A stretch of DNA of 14,836 bases from JAWOGN01 sp046496815 (GTDB lineage: Bacteria > Desulfobacterota > DSM-4660 > Desulfatiglandales > Desulfatiglandaceae). The position numbers and the translations under genes were made by a program. A model generated the notes under the pieces. That model worked only from the letters and a program-made list of their open reading frames with translations, searched no databases and was not told where the DNA came from. Positions 1-6,412 of this stretch are shown here, one piece after another (the stretch's first letter is position 1; every line of letters begins with the position of its first letter). The stretch covers positions 1 to 14,836 of the forward strand of contig JAWOGN010000177.1 in NCBI GenBank assembly GCA_046496815.1. Reading direction: 5' to 3'.

Positions 1-48
1 ATAAACAGGACACTCTGCATGAATGACGATGATGTCACGCCTGTTTAT
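1..48. promoter_or_regulatory. inverted repeat upstream of the acyl-CoA ligase
   Basis: A perfect 9-bp inverted repeat, ATAAACAGG at 1-9 and CCTGTTTAT at 40-48, flanks 30 bases. Inside it lies a second, off-centre repeat, TGAC at 24-27 and GTCA at 34-37 with a six-base gap. It sits directly before the ribosome binding site of the ligase gene (GGAGGAG, about 56-62). It could be an operator or the end of a transcription terminator of an upstream gene. The window begins at its first base, so its true extent is unknown. Function is inference. Confidence 0.3.
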
Positions 49-68
49 TTTCCCCGGAGGAGTCATAA

Positions 69-1730
69 ATGAAACCGATTCGTTATGATCCAGCGGAAAT
101 TGAGAAAAACCTCAAAGAGGGATTTTGGGACAAGACGATTTTACCGGATTACTGGGACAGAAATGCCAGGCAGAGGCCTGATCGAGAAGGCCTGGTGGAT
201 TCGCTTGGCAGCAGGCTTACCTGGGAGCAGGCCGCCCGGAAAATAGACAGAATCGCATTCGCACTGATTAAGGATCTAAAACTCAAAAGGGATGACACGT
301 TGATGGTGCAATTGCCCAACTGCGTTGAGCAGGTCCTGGTGCGTCTTGCGTGCGAAAAGGCAGGGGTTTTGTCCATACCGGAAATGACAACATTTCGCCG
401 GACCGAGTTGGCAGACATCGCCACGCGAACCGGGGCGATTGGTATGGTTATACCCAAACAGTACCGGAAATTTGACCATTATGAGATGGCAAAGGAACTC
501 CAGGTCGAGTTACCGAACCTAAGGCATATTATTGTCGCGGGTAAGGACGTGCCCGAAGATTGCATCTCCCTTACGGAGATTATGGCGCATCCCTATGAGC
601 AGGAATACGATGCCATTGAGCTGATGGCCCGGAGGCTGGATGCTGTGGAAGAGGTGGGGTTTTTGATAACCACTACGGGAACTACCGGGCTTCCTAAGCT
701 CATCGAGCATCGGATTGCGGCTCGCGAGATATGGACGGCAAAAGCCCATGTCAGAAACTGGGAACTTGGGCCTGATGATTGTGTGCTTGCTATTGCTCCG
801 CTCGCCGGGGCGGCAGGCGGCACCCCCACGTATGTTACCGCGCCGGTGGGTGGGGCCAAGGTTGCCCTGGAGTATCAATATCGGGGAGAGGAAACTCTGG
901 AATTTATGCAGAAAGAAAAAGCCACTGTCATCGCACTGGTGCCGACCCAGCTTGCCAGACTCCTGAAATTGCCTGTGGACAAATACGATCTGTCTTCCTT
1001 GCGCATCATTAAGACTGCCGGCGGCTATCTGCCGCCACCTCTGGCCAAAGAAGCCGAAGAGAGGTTCGGCTGTCCGATACTCGGTACCTATGGAACCCAG
1101 GATACCGGATCAATATCCGGAGTCCCGATTACCGCCTCCAAGGATCAAAGATATACCACGGTGGGAAGGCTACATCCCGGAATTGAGATAAAGGTGCTGG
1201 ACGATTCCGGAAACCCTGTCGAGAAAGGCGCTGTGGGGACCCTCTGGTTCAAGGGTCCGGGCAACTCGATCGGGTATTACAAAGACCTTGAAAAGACCAT
1301 GACCGAGGCCTTTGATGAAGCGGGTTTTGCCACGCCGGGGGACCTGGTAACGGTCACGGATGATGGGTATGTGAAAATAATGGGTAGAAAGAAGAACATC
1401 ATCATTCGTGGTGGACAAAACATATACCCTCGAGAGATCGAAGATTATCTTCTATCTCATGAAAAGGTGACGAACGCTGCTGTCGTCCCAATGCCCGATC
1501 CTGAAATGGGTGAGCGTGCATGCGCCTTTGTCACACTGAGAGAAGGAGCGCGATTTGGCTTTGAGGAGATGATAGACTACCTGAAGCGCAAGCAGATCGC
1601 CCCTTTTAAATTACCTGAAAGGCTGGAGGTTTTGGAAACCTTCCCCCTGGTGGGTGAAAGCGGCAAGATAGATAATAAAGCCATGGTTCAAATGATTACG
1701 GAAAAACTCAAAGCGGAAGGCAAGATATAG
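69..1730 (+). CDS. AMP-forming acyl-CoA ligase, aryl-acid (EntE/DhbE-like) type
   Basis: A 553-residue member of the ANL adenylating superfamily, which activates a carboxylic acid with ATP to an acyl-AMP and then usually forms the CoA thioester. All core motifs are visible: the phosphate loop TTTGTTGLPK (201-210), the A5 motif YGTQDTG (341-347), the A7 Gly-Asp (424-425), the A8 hinge GRKKNIIIRGGQNIYPRE (439-456), and the A10 lysine in SGKID (Lys533). The GGQNIYP form of the hinge and the overall spacing resemble 2,3-dihydroxybenzoate-AMP ligases, so an aromatic or short branched acid is a reasonable substrate guess. No carrier-protein domain is attached, which favours CoA as acceptor. Length is normal for the family. 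The start ATG has a good Shine-Dalgarno sequence (GGAGGAG, six to seven bases upstream). The exact substrate cannot be read from the sequence. Confidence 0.9.
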   Translation: MKPIRYDPAEIEKNLKEGFWDKTILPDYWDRNARQRPDREGLVDSLGSRLTWEQAARKIDRIAFALIKDLKLKRDDTLMVQLPNCVEQVLVRLACEKAGVLSIPEMTTFRRTELADIATRTGAIGMVIPKQYRKFDHYEMAKELQVELPNLRHIIVAGKDVPEDCISLTEIMAHPYEQEYDAIELMARRLDAVEEVGFLITTTGTTGLPKLIEHRIAAREIWTAKAHVRNWELGPDDCVLAIAPLAGAAGGTPTYVTAPVGGAKVALEYQYRGEETLEFMQKEKATVIALVPTQLARLLKLPVDKYDLSSLRIIKTAGGYLPPPLAKEAEERFGCPILGTYGTQDTGSISGVPITASKDQRYTTVGRLHPGIEIKVLDDSGNPVEKGAVGTLWFKGPGNSIGYYKDLEKTMTEAFDEAGFATPGDLVTVTDDGYVKIMGRKKNIIIRGGQNIYPREIEDYLLSHEKVTNAAVVPMPDPEMGERACAFVTLREGARFGFEEMIDYLKRKQIAPFKLPERLEVLETFPLVGESGKIDNKAMVQMITEKLKAEGKI

Positions 1731-1842
1731 CTTATAGACAAAGCCTGTGTTGTGGGAAATTGAGTCGCTCGTGATCCAGTGGCAATGGTATTGGACTCCA
1801 TGGGCGTAATCGTAAAAAAGCTTTCAAACCAATGCGAGGGTA

Positions 1843-3084
1843 ATGGTGGGCGAAGCGATACTTATATTGGTAATGGCCGAGGAAAAATGGGAAGAGGCCG
1901 ATTTCCTGCGCAAGCAGATAGCGTCACATCGTCACAAAGCCAGGATTCTGGATATGGGGTTGATGGGGAAAGCACAGGGGGCCTGCGATATTAGCCGCGA
2001 GGAAGTCATAAGCGCCGGTGGAAGAAGTGCTGCGGAGGTGGCGCTTATCGCGGATAGAGGGAAACGAATGCCGGTCATGATAGAGGGTGCTCGACAAAAG
2101 GTTCAGGAACTTGTGTCACACGGTCAATTGTCCGGAATAATAAGCGTGGGAGGGACTACCGGCACACGCATGGGTACGAGCATTATGAAATCGCTCGCTT
2201 TCGGGATCCCAAAACTCGCCGTTTCCAGTACTGCATCTATTCCAGCATTTGCCGCAACGTATATGGGTACGTCGGATATTACCCTAATGCACTCCGTAGT
2301 GGAGATTGCAGGGCTGAATGCCATGATACGGAATGTGCTGGCAAGAGCTGCCGGGGCTATTTGTGGGATGGCGGAAAGTTCAGTCCGTGTGCCGGTTTCT
2401 TTCCCCCGAAAAGGCGAAAAGCCTTTGATTGCCATGACACATTTCGGCCCATGTGAGGCGTGTGCCGTCAATGTAAGGACACAACTCGAACAAAAAGGAT
2501 ATCAGGTCATTGGGTTCTCTGCCGCCGGTATCGGCGATAGGGCGATGGAGGAGATCATAGAATACCAGAATATCTTTGGCGCTGTAATTGACCTTGCGCC
2601 GGGTGGGGTGGGCGAAGAACTGCTCGGCTTCAGCAGGGCGGCAGGCGCCGGCCGGCTTGAGGCTGCGGGAAACAAAGGATTGCCGCAAGTCATTGCGCCG
2701 TGCGGAGTCAATTTTGGGAGTCCGCTCAAACGCAAGTATAAGCCTGAATATGAATTGCGAAAGAAGTTAGAATATGACAATGCACGTACCTTTGTCAGAT
2801 TATCAAACGAGGAGCTGATTAGGGTGGCATCGGCCATTGCAGACAAATTGAACAAGGCATTGGGTCCGGTAAAGGTTGTTATTCCGCTTGGCGGTTGGTC
2901 ATCAGTTGACAAAAGGGGGACCGACTTCTACGATGGAGAAGCGGATAAGGTATTTACCGACACACTGAAAAAGCGACTGAAGCAGACTATCGAAGTCAGA
3001 GAAGTCGGTGCCGACCTGGAAACAGCTGAATTCGCAGGCGCAGTGGTCGAGACATTCGAGACATTGATGGATACCCTTGATTGA
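1843..3084 (+). CDS. Tm-1-like ATP-binding domain protein (UPF0261 family)
   Basis: A 413-residue protein with the layout of the UPF0261/Tm-1-like family. It has an N-terminal Rossmann-like half (about 1-180) with the glycine-rich GGTTGTRMGT stretch (103-112), and a C-terminal TIM-barrel-like half (about 190-410) with FGPCEACAV (201-209) and IPLGGWSSVD (347-356). The family is named after plant Tm-1, a viral replication inhibitor; the bacterial members have no well-established reaction. Residues AILIL at 5-9 align with the usual first beta strand, so little can be missing at the N-terminus. However, the conserved Asp-Thr-Lys-Gly segment that normally follows is replaced here by MAEEKW. The ATG at 1843 has only a poorly spaced GAGGG in front; ATG 1873 is an alternative but would cut the first strand. 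It lies 112 bases after the acyl-CoA ligase, probably in the same transcript. Confidence 0.85.
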   Translation: MVGEAILILVMAEEKWEEADFLRKQIASHRHKARILDMGLMGKAQGACDISREEVISAGGRSAAEVALIADRGKRMPVMIEGARQKVQELVSHGQLSGIISVGGTTGTRMGTSIMKSLAFGIPKLAVSSTASIPAFAATYMGTSDITLMHSVVEIAGLNAMIRNVLARAAGAICGMAESSVRVPVSFPRKGEKPLIAMTHFGPCEACAVNVRTQLEQKGYQVIGFSAAGIGDRAMEEIIEYQNIFGAVIDLAPGGVGEELLGFSRAAGAGRLEAAGNKGLPQVIAPCGVNFGSPLKRKYKPEYELRKKLEYDNARTFVRLSNEELIRVASAIADKLNKALGPVKVVIPLGGWSSVDKRGTDFYDGEADKVFTDTLKKRLKQTIEVREVGADLETAEFAGAVVETFETLMDTLD

Positions 3085-3262
3085 TTGCGCAGAGAACCTG
3101 GAAAGAGGGCATAAGGTGACCCTGCCGGACATGAGTCTTGGTCGAAATTGCACCCCCATCAGGAGACGGCTCGGCGTCTGCGCTGTGCTTTGAGGGAGCC
3201 GCGCTGTCAAGGATAAAAGCCGCACGGACACAGGGTTTCGGCCATCGCAAAAGAGGTCGTGT
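3085..3262 (+). other. intergenic stretch between UPF0261 gene and ubiX-like gene
   Basis: These 178 bases hold no convincing gene. I found neither a terminator-like hairpin with a T-run nor a convincing promoter. The last bases supply the ribosome binding site of the downstream gene (AAAAGAGG, about 3249-3256). The gap is long for an operon but does not rule out read-through. Confidence 0.4.
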
Positions 3263-3823
3263 ATGACAAGAAGAATCGTAATCGGGATTTCGGGTGCAAG
3301 CGGCGTTATCTATGGCGTAAGAATGCTCGGTCTATTTAAGGAAATGAACTTTGAGACCCATCTCATCCTATCTGAAGCCGGGAAGCAAAACATTGAGATT
3401 GAGACAGGCCATAAAGCACATGAAGTGGCGGCCATGGCAACCTATGTTTATGACAACAAAGATGTGAGCGCTGCGCTTGCCAGCGGATCATTTTTAATCG
3501 ATGGAATGGTAATCGTTCCGTGCACCATAAAGACCTTATCCGGGATTGCCAACTCTTATAGCGAAAACCTCCTTATAAGGGCCGCGGATGTGACGCTCAA
3601 AGAGAAGCGAAAGCTGGTTCTCGTGGTGAGAGAAACACCGCTTCACAAGGGTCACCTCAGACTCATGACCATGGCCGCCGAGATGGGTGCACATATCCTG
3701 CCCCCCGTACCATCTTTTTATCATCAACCCAAGACCATAGATGACATTATCGATCAAACCATCGGCAAGATATTCGACTACCTTGGCATCACACACGACC
3801 TTTTTCGACGCTGGGGGCTTTAA
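3263..3823 (+). CDS. ubiX: UbiX/Pad1-type flavin prenyltransferase
   Basis: A 186-residue protein of the UbiX family, which attaches a dimethylallyl group to reduced FMN to make prenylated FMN, the cofactor of UbiD-type (de)carboxylases. Family features are clear: the N-terminal flavin loop IGISGASGVIYG (7-18), the VPCTIKTLSGIANS block (85-98), ENLLIRAADV (101-110), and the RKLVLVVRETPL segment (116-127) with Arg123 and Glu124. Length matches the family. The start ATG is preceded by AAAAGAGG at good spacing. No UbiD partner lies in the window, so its client must be elsewhere. The neighbouring aryl-type acyl-CoA ligase fits an aromatic acid pathway such as phenol carboxylation or hydroxybenzoate decarboxylation, but that is inference. 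The stop codon overlaps the stop of the opposite gene (shared TTAA). Confidence 0.92.
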   Translation: MTRRIVIGISGASGVIYGVRMLGLFKEMNFETHLILSEAGKQNIEIETGHKAHEVAAMATYVYDNKDVSAALASGSFLIDGMVIVPCTIKTLSGIANSYSENLLIRAADVTLKEKRKLVLVVRETPLHKGHLRLMTMAAEMGAHILPPVPSFYHQPKTIDDIIDQTIGKIFDYLGITHDLFRRWGL

Positions 3824-5250
3824 TTTCTCTCGAAAACAAGAGATTTCACGGTAACGGGAAACACCTGACCGGCAACCAGCGGTTCGCCGATATCGATCCA
3901 ATCTCCTTCCTCCAAGGTCAATTCATCCAGGGACAGTAGATTTGTTTTCAAAGCGGTTTCTCTGCGGATTACATTTCCCACCCCACAGGCAATATCTTTT
4001 TCAAAGACCAAGATGATCGGGATCCTGTTTTTTGCCGAATTGGCAAGCGCAGCTTCAATAGATTTTGCAAACAATTCCAATTCGCCGTAACAGGATCGAA
4101 CCGGATCCTTGAAGTATAATGCGACGATTTCTTCGCCTTCATTCACATCAAATCGTTGAAAAGCGACATTTATCTGTGACACCACGTGCTCAACGCTAAG
4201 TTTTGAGTTTTCGACATCCACCCGGATTACGGGAACATTTCTTATGGGAAATGAAAGCATGTCATCCTTAAACCCTGAAGAGCCGGAAATCGACAGCGAA
4301 TATGCCCCGGCACCAATGACGGTGGCCCTGATTTTATTTGCCGGTTCTACGACCGGAGAAGGTAGTCTAAACTTCAGGGCGTTTATCCCGTCGGCCAATG
4401 CTTGACCGATATCTTCGTAATGGCCGTTACGCCCATAGATCAACTCCGCGACTCCCCCCGAAAATAGATATTCATCGATTTTTTCCGGAAAATCCAAATC
4501 ATCCGTCACCATTAACTGTTTGGCCAAAGCGGAGCTTGCAGGACCCGTGATCACCTCAATCAATACTTCGGCGAACTTCGCGGCAATTTTCTCTATATCT
4601 CTGCGTGAAATTTGATCCCCTATTTTATAATCCAACCCAATATGTCTCATGACCTTTACCGCCGGTCCGTTAATTTTCGAAATTGTCCCCTCGCGGTTTA
4701 CACTGAGTAGAATACTGCCTACCGACACACAACCGGTAGATAGAATTTTGCCGTCTTTCGATATGGCAATATTGGATGTCCCGCCACCAATGTCACAAGA
4801 CAATATGGTCTTATGATGTTCTTTGGAACGAGTCGCCGCGCCGGAACCCATCGCCGCAATCAGGCTCTCGAAATTCGGGCCTGCCGTCGCAGCGACAAAT
4901 TTTCCGGCATCACTGGAAAGGGCTTCTGCGATTTCCTTCGCATTTTGTTTTTTGGCCGTTTCTCCGGTTACAATAACGGCACCTGTCTGGACATCTGCGG
5001 GATCAATTCCTGCGCGTTTGTACTCACTCCTTAAGAAATCAGTCAGTTCGTGGATATGAATCGTGTCATTATCCAACAGGGGTGTTTTAATAATGCTTCC
5101 CTCATAAATCACCCGTCTATCCTCAATTCGAAAACGACGGGATTCAGATCGCGGATCTCTTCTGAGCAACAGCTTTGAAAAAGCCAAATGACTCGTCGCA
5201 CTGCCTACATCTACACCCACGGAAAGTATTTCGATTTCGTTTATTTCCAT
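3820..5250 (-). CDS. eutA: EutA-like reactivating factor for a B12-dependent ammonia-lyase
   Basis: A 476-residue homologue of EutA, the ATPase that restores ethanolamine ammonia-lyase by helping swap damaged cobalamin for adenosylcobalamin. It has the ASKHA (actin/hexokinase-like) fold signature: phosphate-1 loop VGVDVGSATSHLAF (11-24), VIVTGETAKKQNA (92-104), ATAGPNFESLIA (121-132), phosphate-2 loop CDIGGGTSNIAI (152-163), adenosine-type motif FSGGVAE (263-269), VIGAGAYSLSISGSS (311-325), and the very typical EutA tail GDWIDIGEP...PVTVKSL (449-471). Length equals that of enterobacterial EutA (about 467). The usual partners EutB and EutC are absent here. It follows the IclR gene by 75 bases on the same strand, so the two are probably co-transcribed. 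The Shine-Dalgarno is weak. The client enzyme is unknown; ethanolamine ammonia-lyase encoded elsewhere is the default guess. Confidence 0.85.
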   Translation of the reverse strand: MEINEIEILSVGVDVGSATSHLAFSKLLLRRDPRSESRRFRIEDRRVIYEGSIIKTPLLDNDTIHIHELTDFLRSEYKRAGIDPADVQTGAVIVTGETAKKQNAKEIAEALSSDAGKFVAATAGPNFESLIAAMGSGAATRSKEHHKTILSCDIGGGTSNIAISKDGKILSTGCVSVGSILLSVNREGTISKINGPAVKVMRHIGLDYKIGDQISRRDIEKIAAKFAEVLIEVITGPASSALAKQLMVTDDLDFPEKIDEYLFSGGVAELIYGRNGHYEDIGQALADGINALKFRLPSPVVEPANKIRATVIGAGAYSLSISGSSGFKDDMLSFPIRNVPVIRVDVENSKLSVEHVVSQINVAFQRFDVNEGEEIVALYFKDPVRSCYGELELFAKSIEAALANSAKNRIPIILVFEKDIACGVGNVIRRETALKTNLLSLDELTLEEGDWIDIGEPLVAGQVFPVTVKSLVFERN

Positions 5251-5325
5251 TTCTATTTCTCGAAGGCTATTTTCAAACCCATATGATGAATTATCGCCGG
5301 TGAAAAGGAAATCATAAAGACTCCG

Positions 5326-6099
5326 TTAGAGGTTTCCGGTTTGTGCTCTGATTCGTGCGCTGATGGATTCAGCCGCTTTCTTGGTTTCCGCTATCAACCT
5401 TTTCATGGCCCCTTCATCCAAGCTCGCCTTGAACCCTACCGCCCAAATGGCGGAGCGCAGTGGCGCCTGTCCTTGGATGGGGGCGGCCACCGCTTGGACG
5501 CCCGGAATGTATTCTTCATAATCGGTCGCATAATTCAACTTTCTCACGCGTCTGATCTCCTCTAAGTAATCATCCGGATCCGTCCGGGTATTCGCCGTGT
5601 ATTGGGTGATTCCCTTGGATCGTATCAGTTGTATCGCCCGGACCTCCTCCATGGATGCCAGGAAGACCTTTCCCACCGCTCCTGCCATGAGCGGAATGGT
5701 CGTTCCGATAGGAGATGTGATCTTGAAGTCCTGTGTGGATTCAACGACATCCAGAATGGTTACATGCACATGGTTTTGGATCCCCAGAAAGACGGAGGTC
5801 CGGGTCCTTGCCATGAGCGTCTCCATGAACGGCCTGGCCACATCCTTTAAATCGAACCGGGAATGCGCCGACCTACCCAGCTCGAATAGCGTAAGGCCCA
5901 GGGTAAAACGCTTTGTGGCAGGATCCCTGACGATCGCCCCCACATTTTGTAAGGCGGAGGTTACGCCGTGAACCGTACTTTTTCCGATTGCCAATCCTTT
6001 CGACAGTTCGCTAATTCCCAACCCTTCTTTGTTGTCGGAAATGAGCCTCAAGATTTGAAATGCTTTGTTGACTGAAGGCGCTTTGTATTTTGTAGACAT
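5326..6099 (-). CDS. IclR-family transcriptional regulator
   Basis: A 257-residue IclR-type regulator. The N-terminal winged helix-turn-helix covers about 10-72 (VNKAFQILRLI, then GLGISELSKGLAIGKSTVHG, then the wing TKRFTLGLTLFELG). The C-terminal effector-binding domain covers about 85-250, with the characteristic IGTTIPLMAGAVGKVFLA (131-148) and YIPGVQAVAAPI (197-208). IclR proteins bind short palindromes as dimers or tetramers and respond to small carboxylates or aromatics. The gene is divergent from the membrane iron-sulfur/AOR operon and is followed by the eutA-like gene. A 16-bp palindrome lies one base upstream of its start codon and a twin copy lies in front of the divergent operon, suggesting autoregulation plus control of both arms. 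Whether it represses or activates cannot be told from sequence, but operator positions downstream of both predicted -10 boxes favour repression. Confidence 0.93.
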   Translation of the reverse strand: MSTKYKAPSVNKAFQILRLISDNKEGLGISELSKGLAIGKSTVHGVTSALQNVGAIVRDPATKRFTLGLTLFELGRSAHSRFDLKDVARPFMETLMARTRTSVFLGIQNHVHVTILDVVESTQDFKITSPIGTTIPLMAGAVGKVFLASMEEVRAIQLIRSKGITQYTANTRTDPDDYLEEIRRVRKLNYATDYEEYIPGVQAVAAPIQGQAPLRSAIWAVGFKASLDEGAMKRLIAETKKAAESISARIRAQTGNL

Positions 6100-6100
6100 T

Positions 6101-6116
6101 GTTCACCATGATGAAC
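6101..6116. promoter_or_regulatory. predicted IclR operator, copy 1
   Basis: The palindrome GTTCACCATGATGAAC has perfect 5-bp arms GTTCA/TGAAC around six bases. It lies one base upstream of the IclR start codon and 12 bases downstream of the predicted leftward -10 box, so binding would block both transcription and translation initiation. Read on the - strand it matches copy 2 at 13 of 16 positions. Confidence 0.65.
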
Positions 6117-6128
6117 AGATTTTTAATG

Positions 6129-6157
6129 ATTCTATATTTTCTATGTGAGTTTGTCAA
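6129..6157 (-). promoter_or_regulatory. predicted sigma70 promoter for IclR-eutA
   Basis: On the - strand a perfect -35 box TTGACA (6157-6152) is followed by 17 bases and the -10 box TAGAAT (6134-6129), five of six matches to consensus. The expected transcription start near 6122 leaves a leader of only about 20 bases, most of it occupied by operator copy 1. Confidence 0.65.
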
Positions 6158-6167
6158 GAGGGGTTTG

Positions 6168-6181
6168 TGTCAATACTGACA
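6168..6181. promoter_or_regulatory. third palindrome between the divergent promoters
   Basis: TGTCAATACTGACA is an inverted repeat with 5-bp arms TGTCA/TGACA and a four-base centre, lying between the two -35 boxes. It differs in sequence from the GTTCA/TGAAC operators, so it may bind another regulator or be chance. Low certainty. Confidence 0.25.
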
Positions 6182-6212
6182 TAATATCAACTAAATCTGT
6201 ACTATTTTTCCC

Positions 6213-6241
6213 TTGACAGGGTTAGAAGATGTCGGTATTTT
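6213..6241 (+). promoter_or_regulatory. predicted sigma70 promoter for the membrane FeS/AOR operon
   Basis: A perfect -35 box TTGACA (6213-6218), a 17-base spacer and the -10 box TATTTT (6236-6241) form a good promoter pointing rightwards. The expected start near 6248 gives a leader of about 165 bases before the first gene. Operator copy 2 begins 13 bases after the -10 box. Confidence 0.65.
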
Positions 6242-6254
6242 GTTGTTAAGTCAA

Positions 6255-6270
6255 GTTCATGATAATGAAC
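6255..6270. promoter_or_regulatory. predicted IclR operator, copy 2
   Basis: The palindrome GTTCATGATAATGAAC has the same perfect GTTCA/TGAAC arms and six-base gap as copy 1 at 6101-6116. It lies just downstream of the predicted rightward transcription start, almost a mirror image of the arrangement on the other side. The paired placement in a divergent region next to an IclR gene is the main evidence for operator function. Confidence 0.65.
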
Positions 6271-6322
6271 AAGGTGCTTAGGGTAAACAAGAACGCCGCC
6301 GCCTTTCTTCAAATTCGCGTTG

Positions 6323-6348
6323 GATTCAACCACGGTTTTTTTTGAATC
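6323..6348 (+). other. leader hairpin 1 of the membrane FeS/AOR transcript
   Basis: GATTCAA (6323-6329) can pair with TTGAATC (6342-6348) around a 12-base loop that contains an eight-base T-run. The stem is short and AT-rich, so stability is modest. It is part of a long (about 165-base) leader without a recognised riboswitch. Confidence 0.3.
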
Positions 6349-6366
6349 GTAGGCGTTCAACAAAAA

Positions 6367-6399
6367 CCCCTTTTTGTTTGCGCATCGGCCAAAAAGGGG
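6367..6399 (+). promoter_or_regulatory. hairpin that could mask the ribosome binding site
   Basis: CCCCTTTTT (6367-6375) is the exact complement of AAAAAGGGG (6391-6399), with a 15-base loop. The 3' arm contains the start of the Shine-Dalgarno sequence GGGGAGG (6396-6402) of the gene at 6413. Folding would therefore hide the ribosome binding site, which suggests translational control, or mild damping, of the first operon gene. The pairing is seen in the sequence; the regulatory role is inference. Confidence 0.45.
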
Positions 6400-6412
6400 A
6401 GGATTCGCTCTT

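Noticed and set aside
1779..1994. 71-residue + strand frame before the UPF0261 gene
   Set aside because: It overlaps the UPF0261 coding region in another frame, has low-complexity Gly/Ser/Asp composition and no ribosome binding site.
6168..6181. TGTCA/TGACA palindrome as a third IclR operator
   Set aside because: Its arms differ from the two GTTCA/TGAAC sites and the spacing is four, not six; kept only as a low-confidence palindrome.
6242..6412. Riboswitch in the long leader of the membrane FeS/AOR operon
   Set aside because: No conserved B12, molybdenum/tungsten cofactor or other riboswitch core was recognised; only two simple hairpins are supported.
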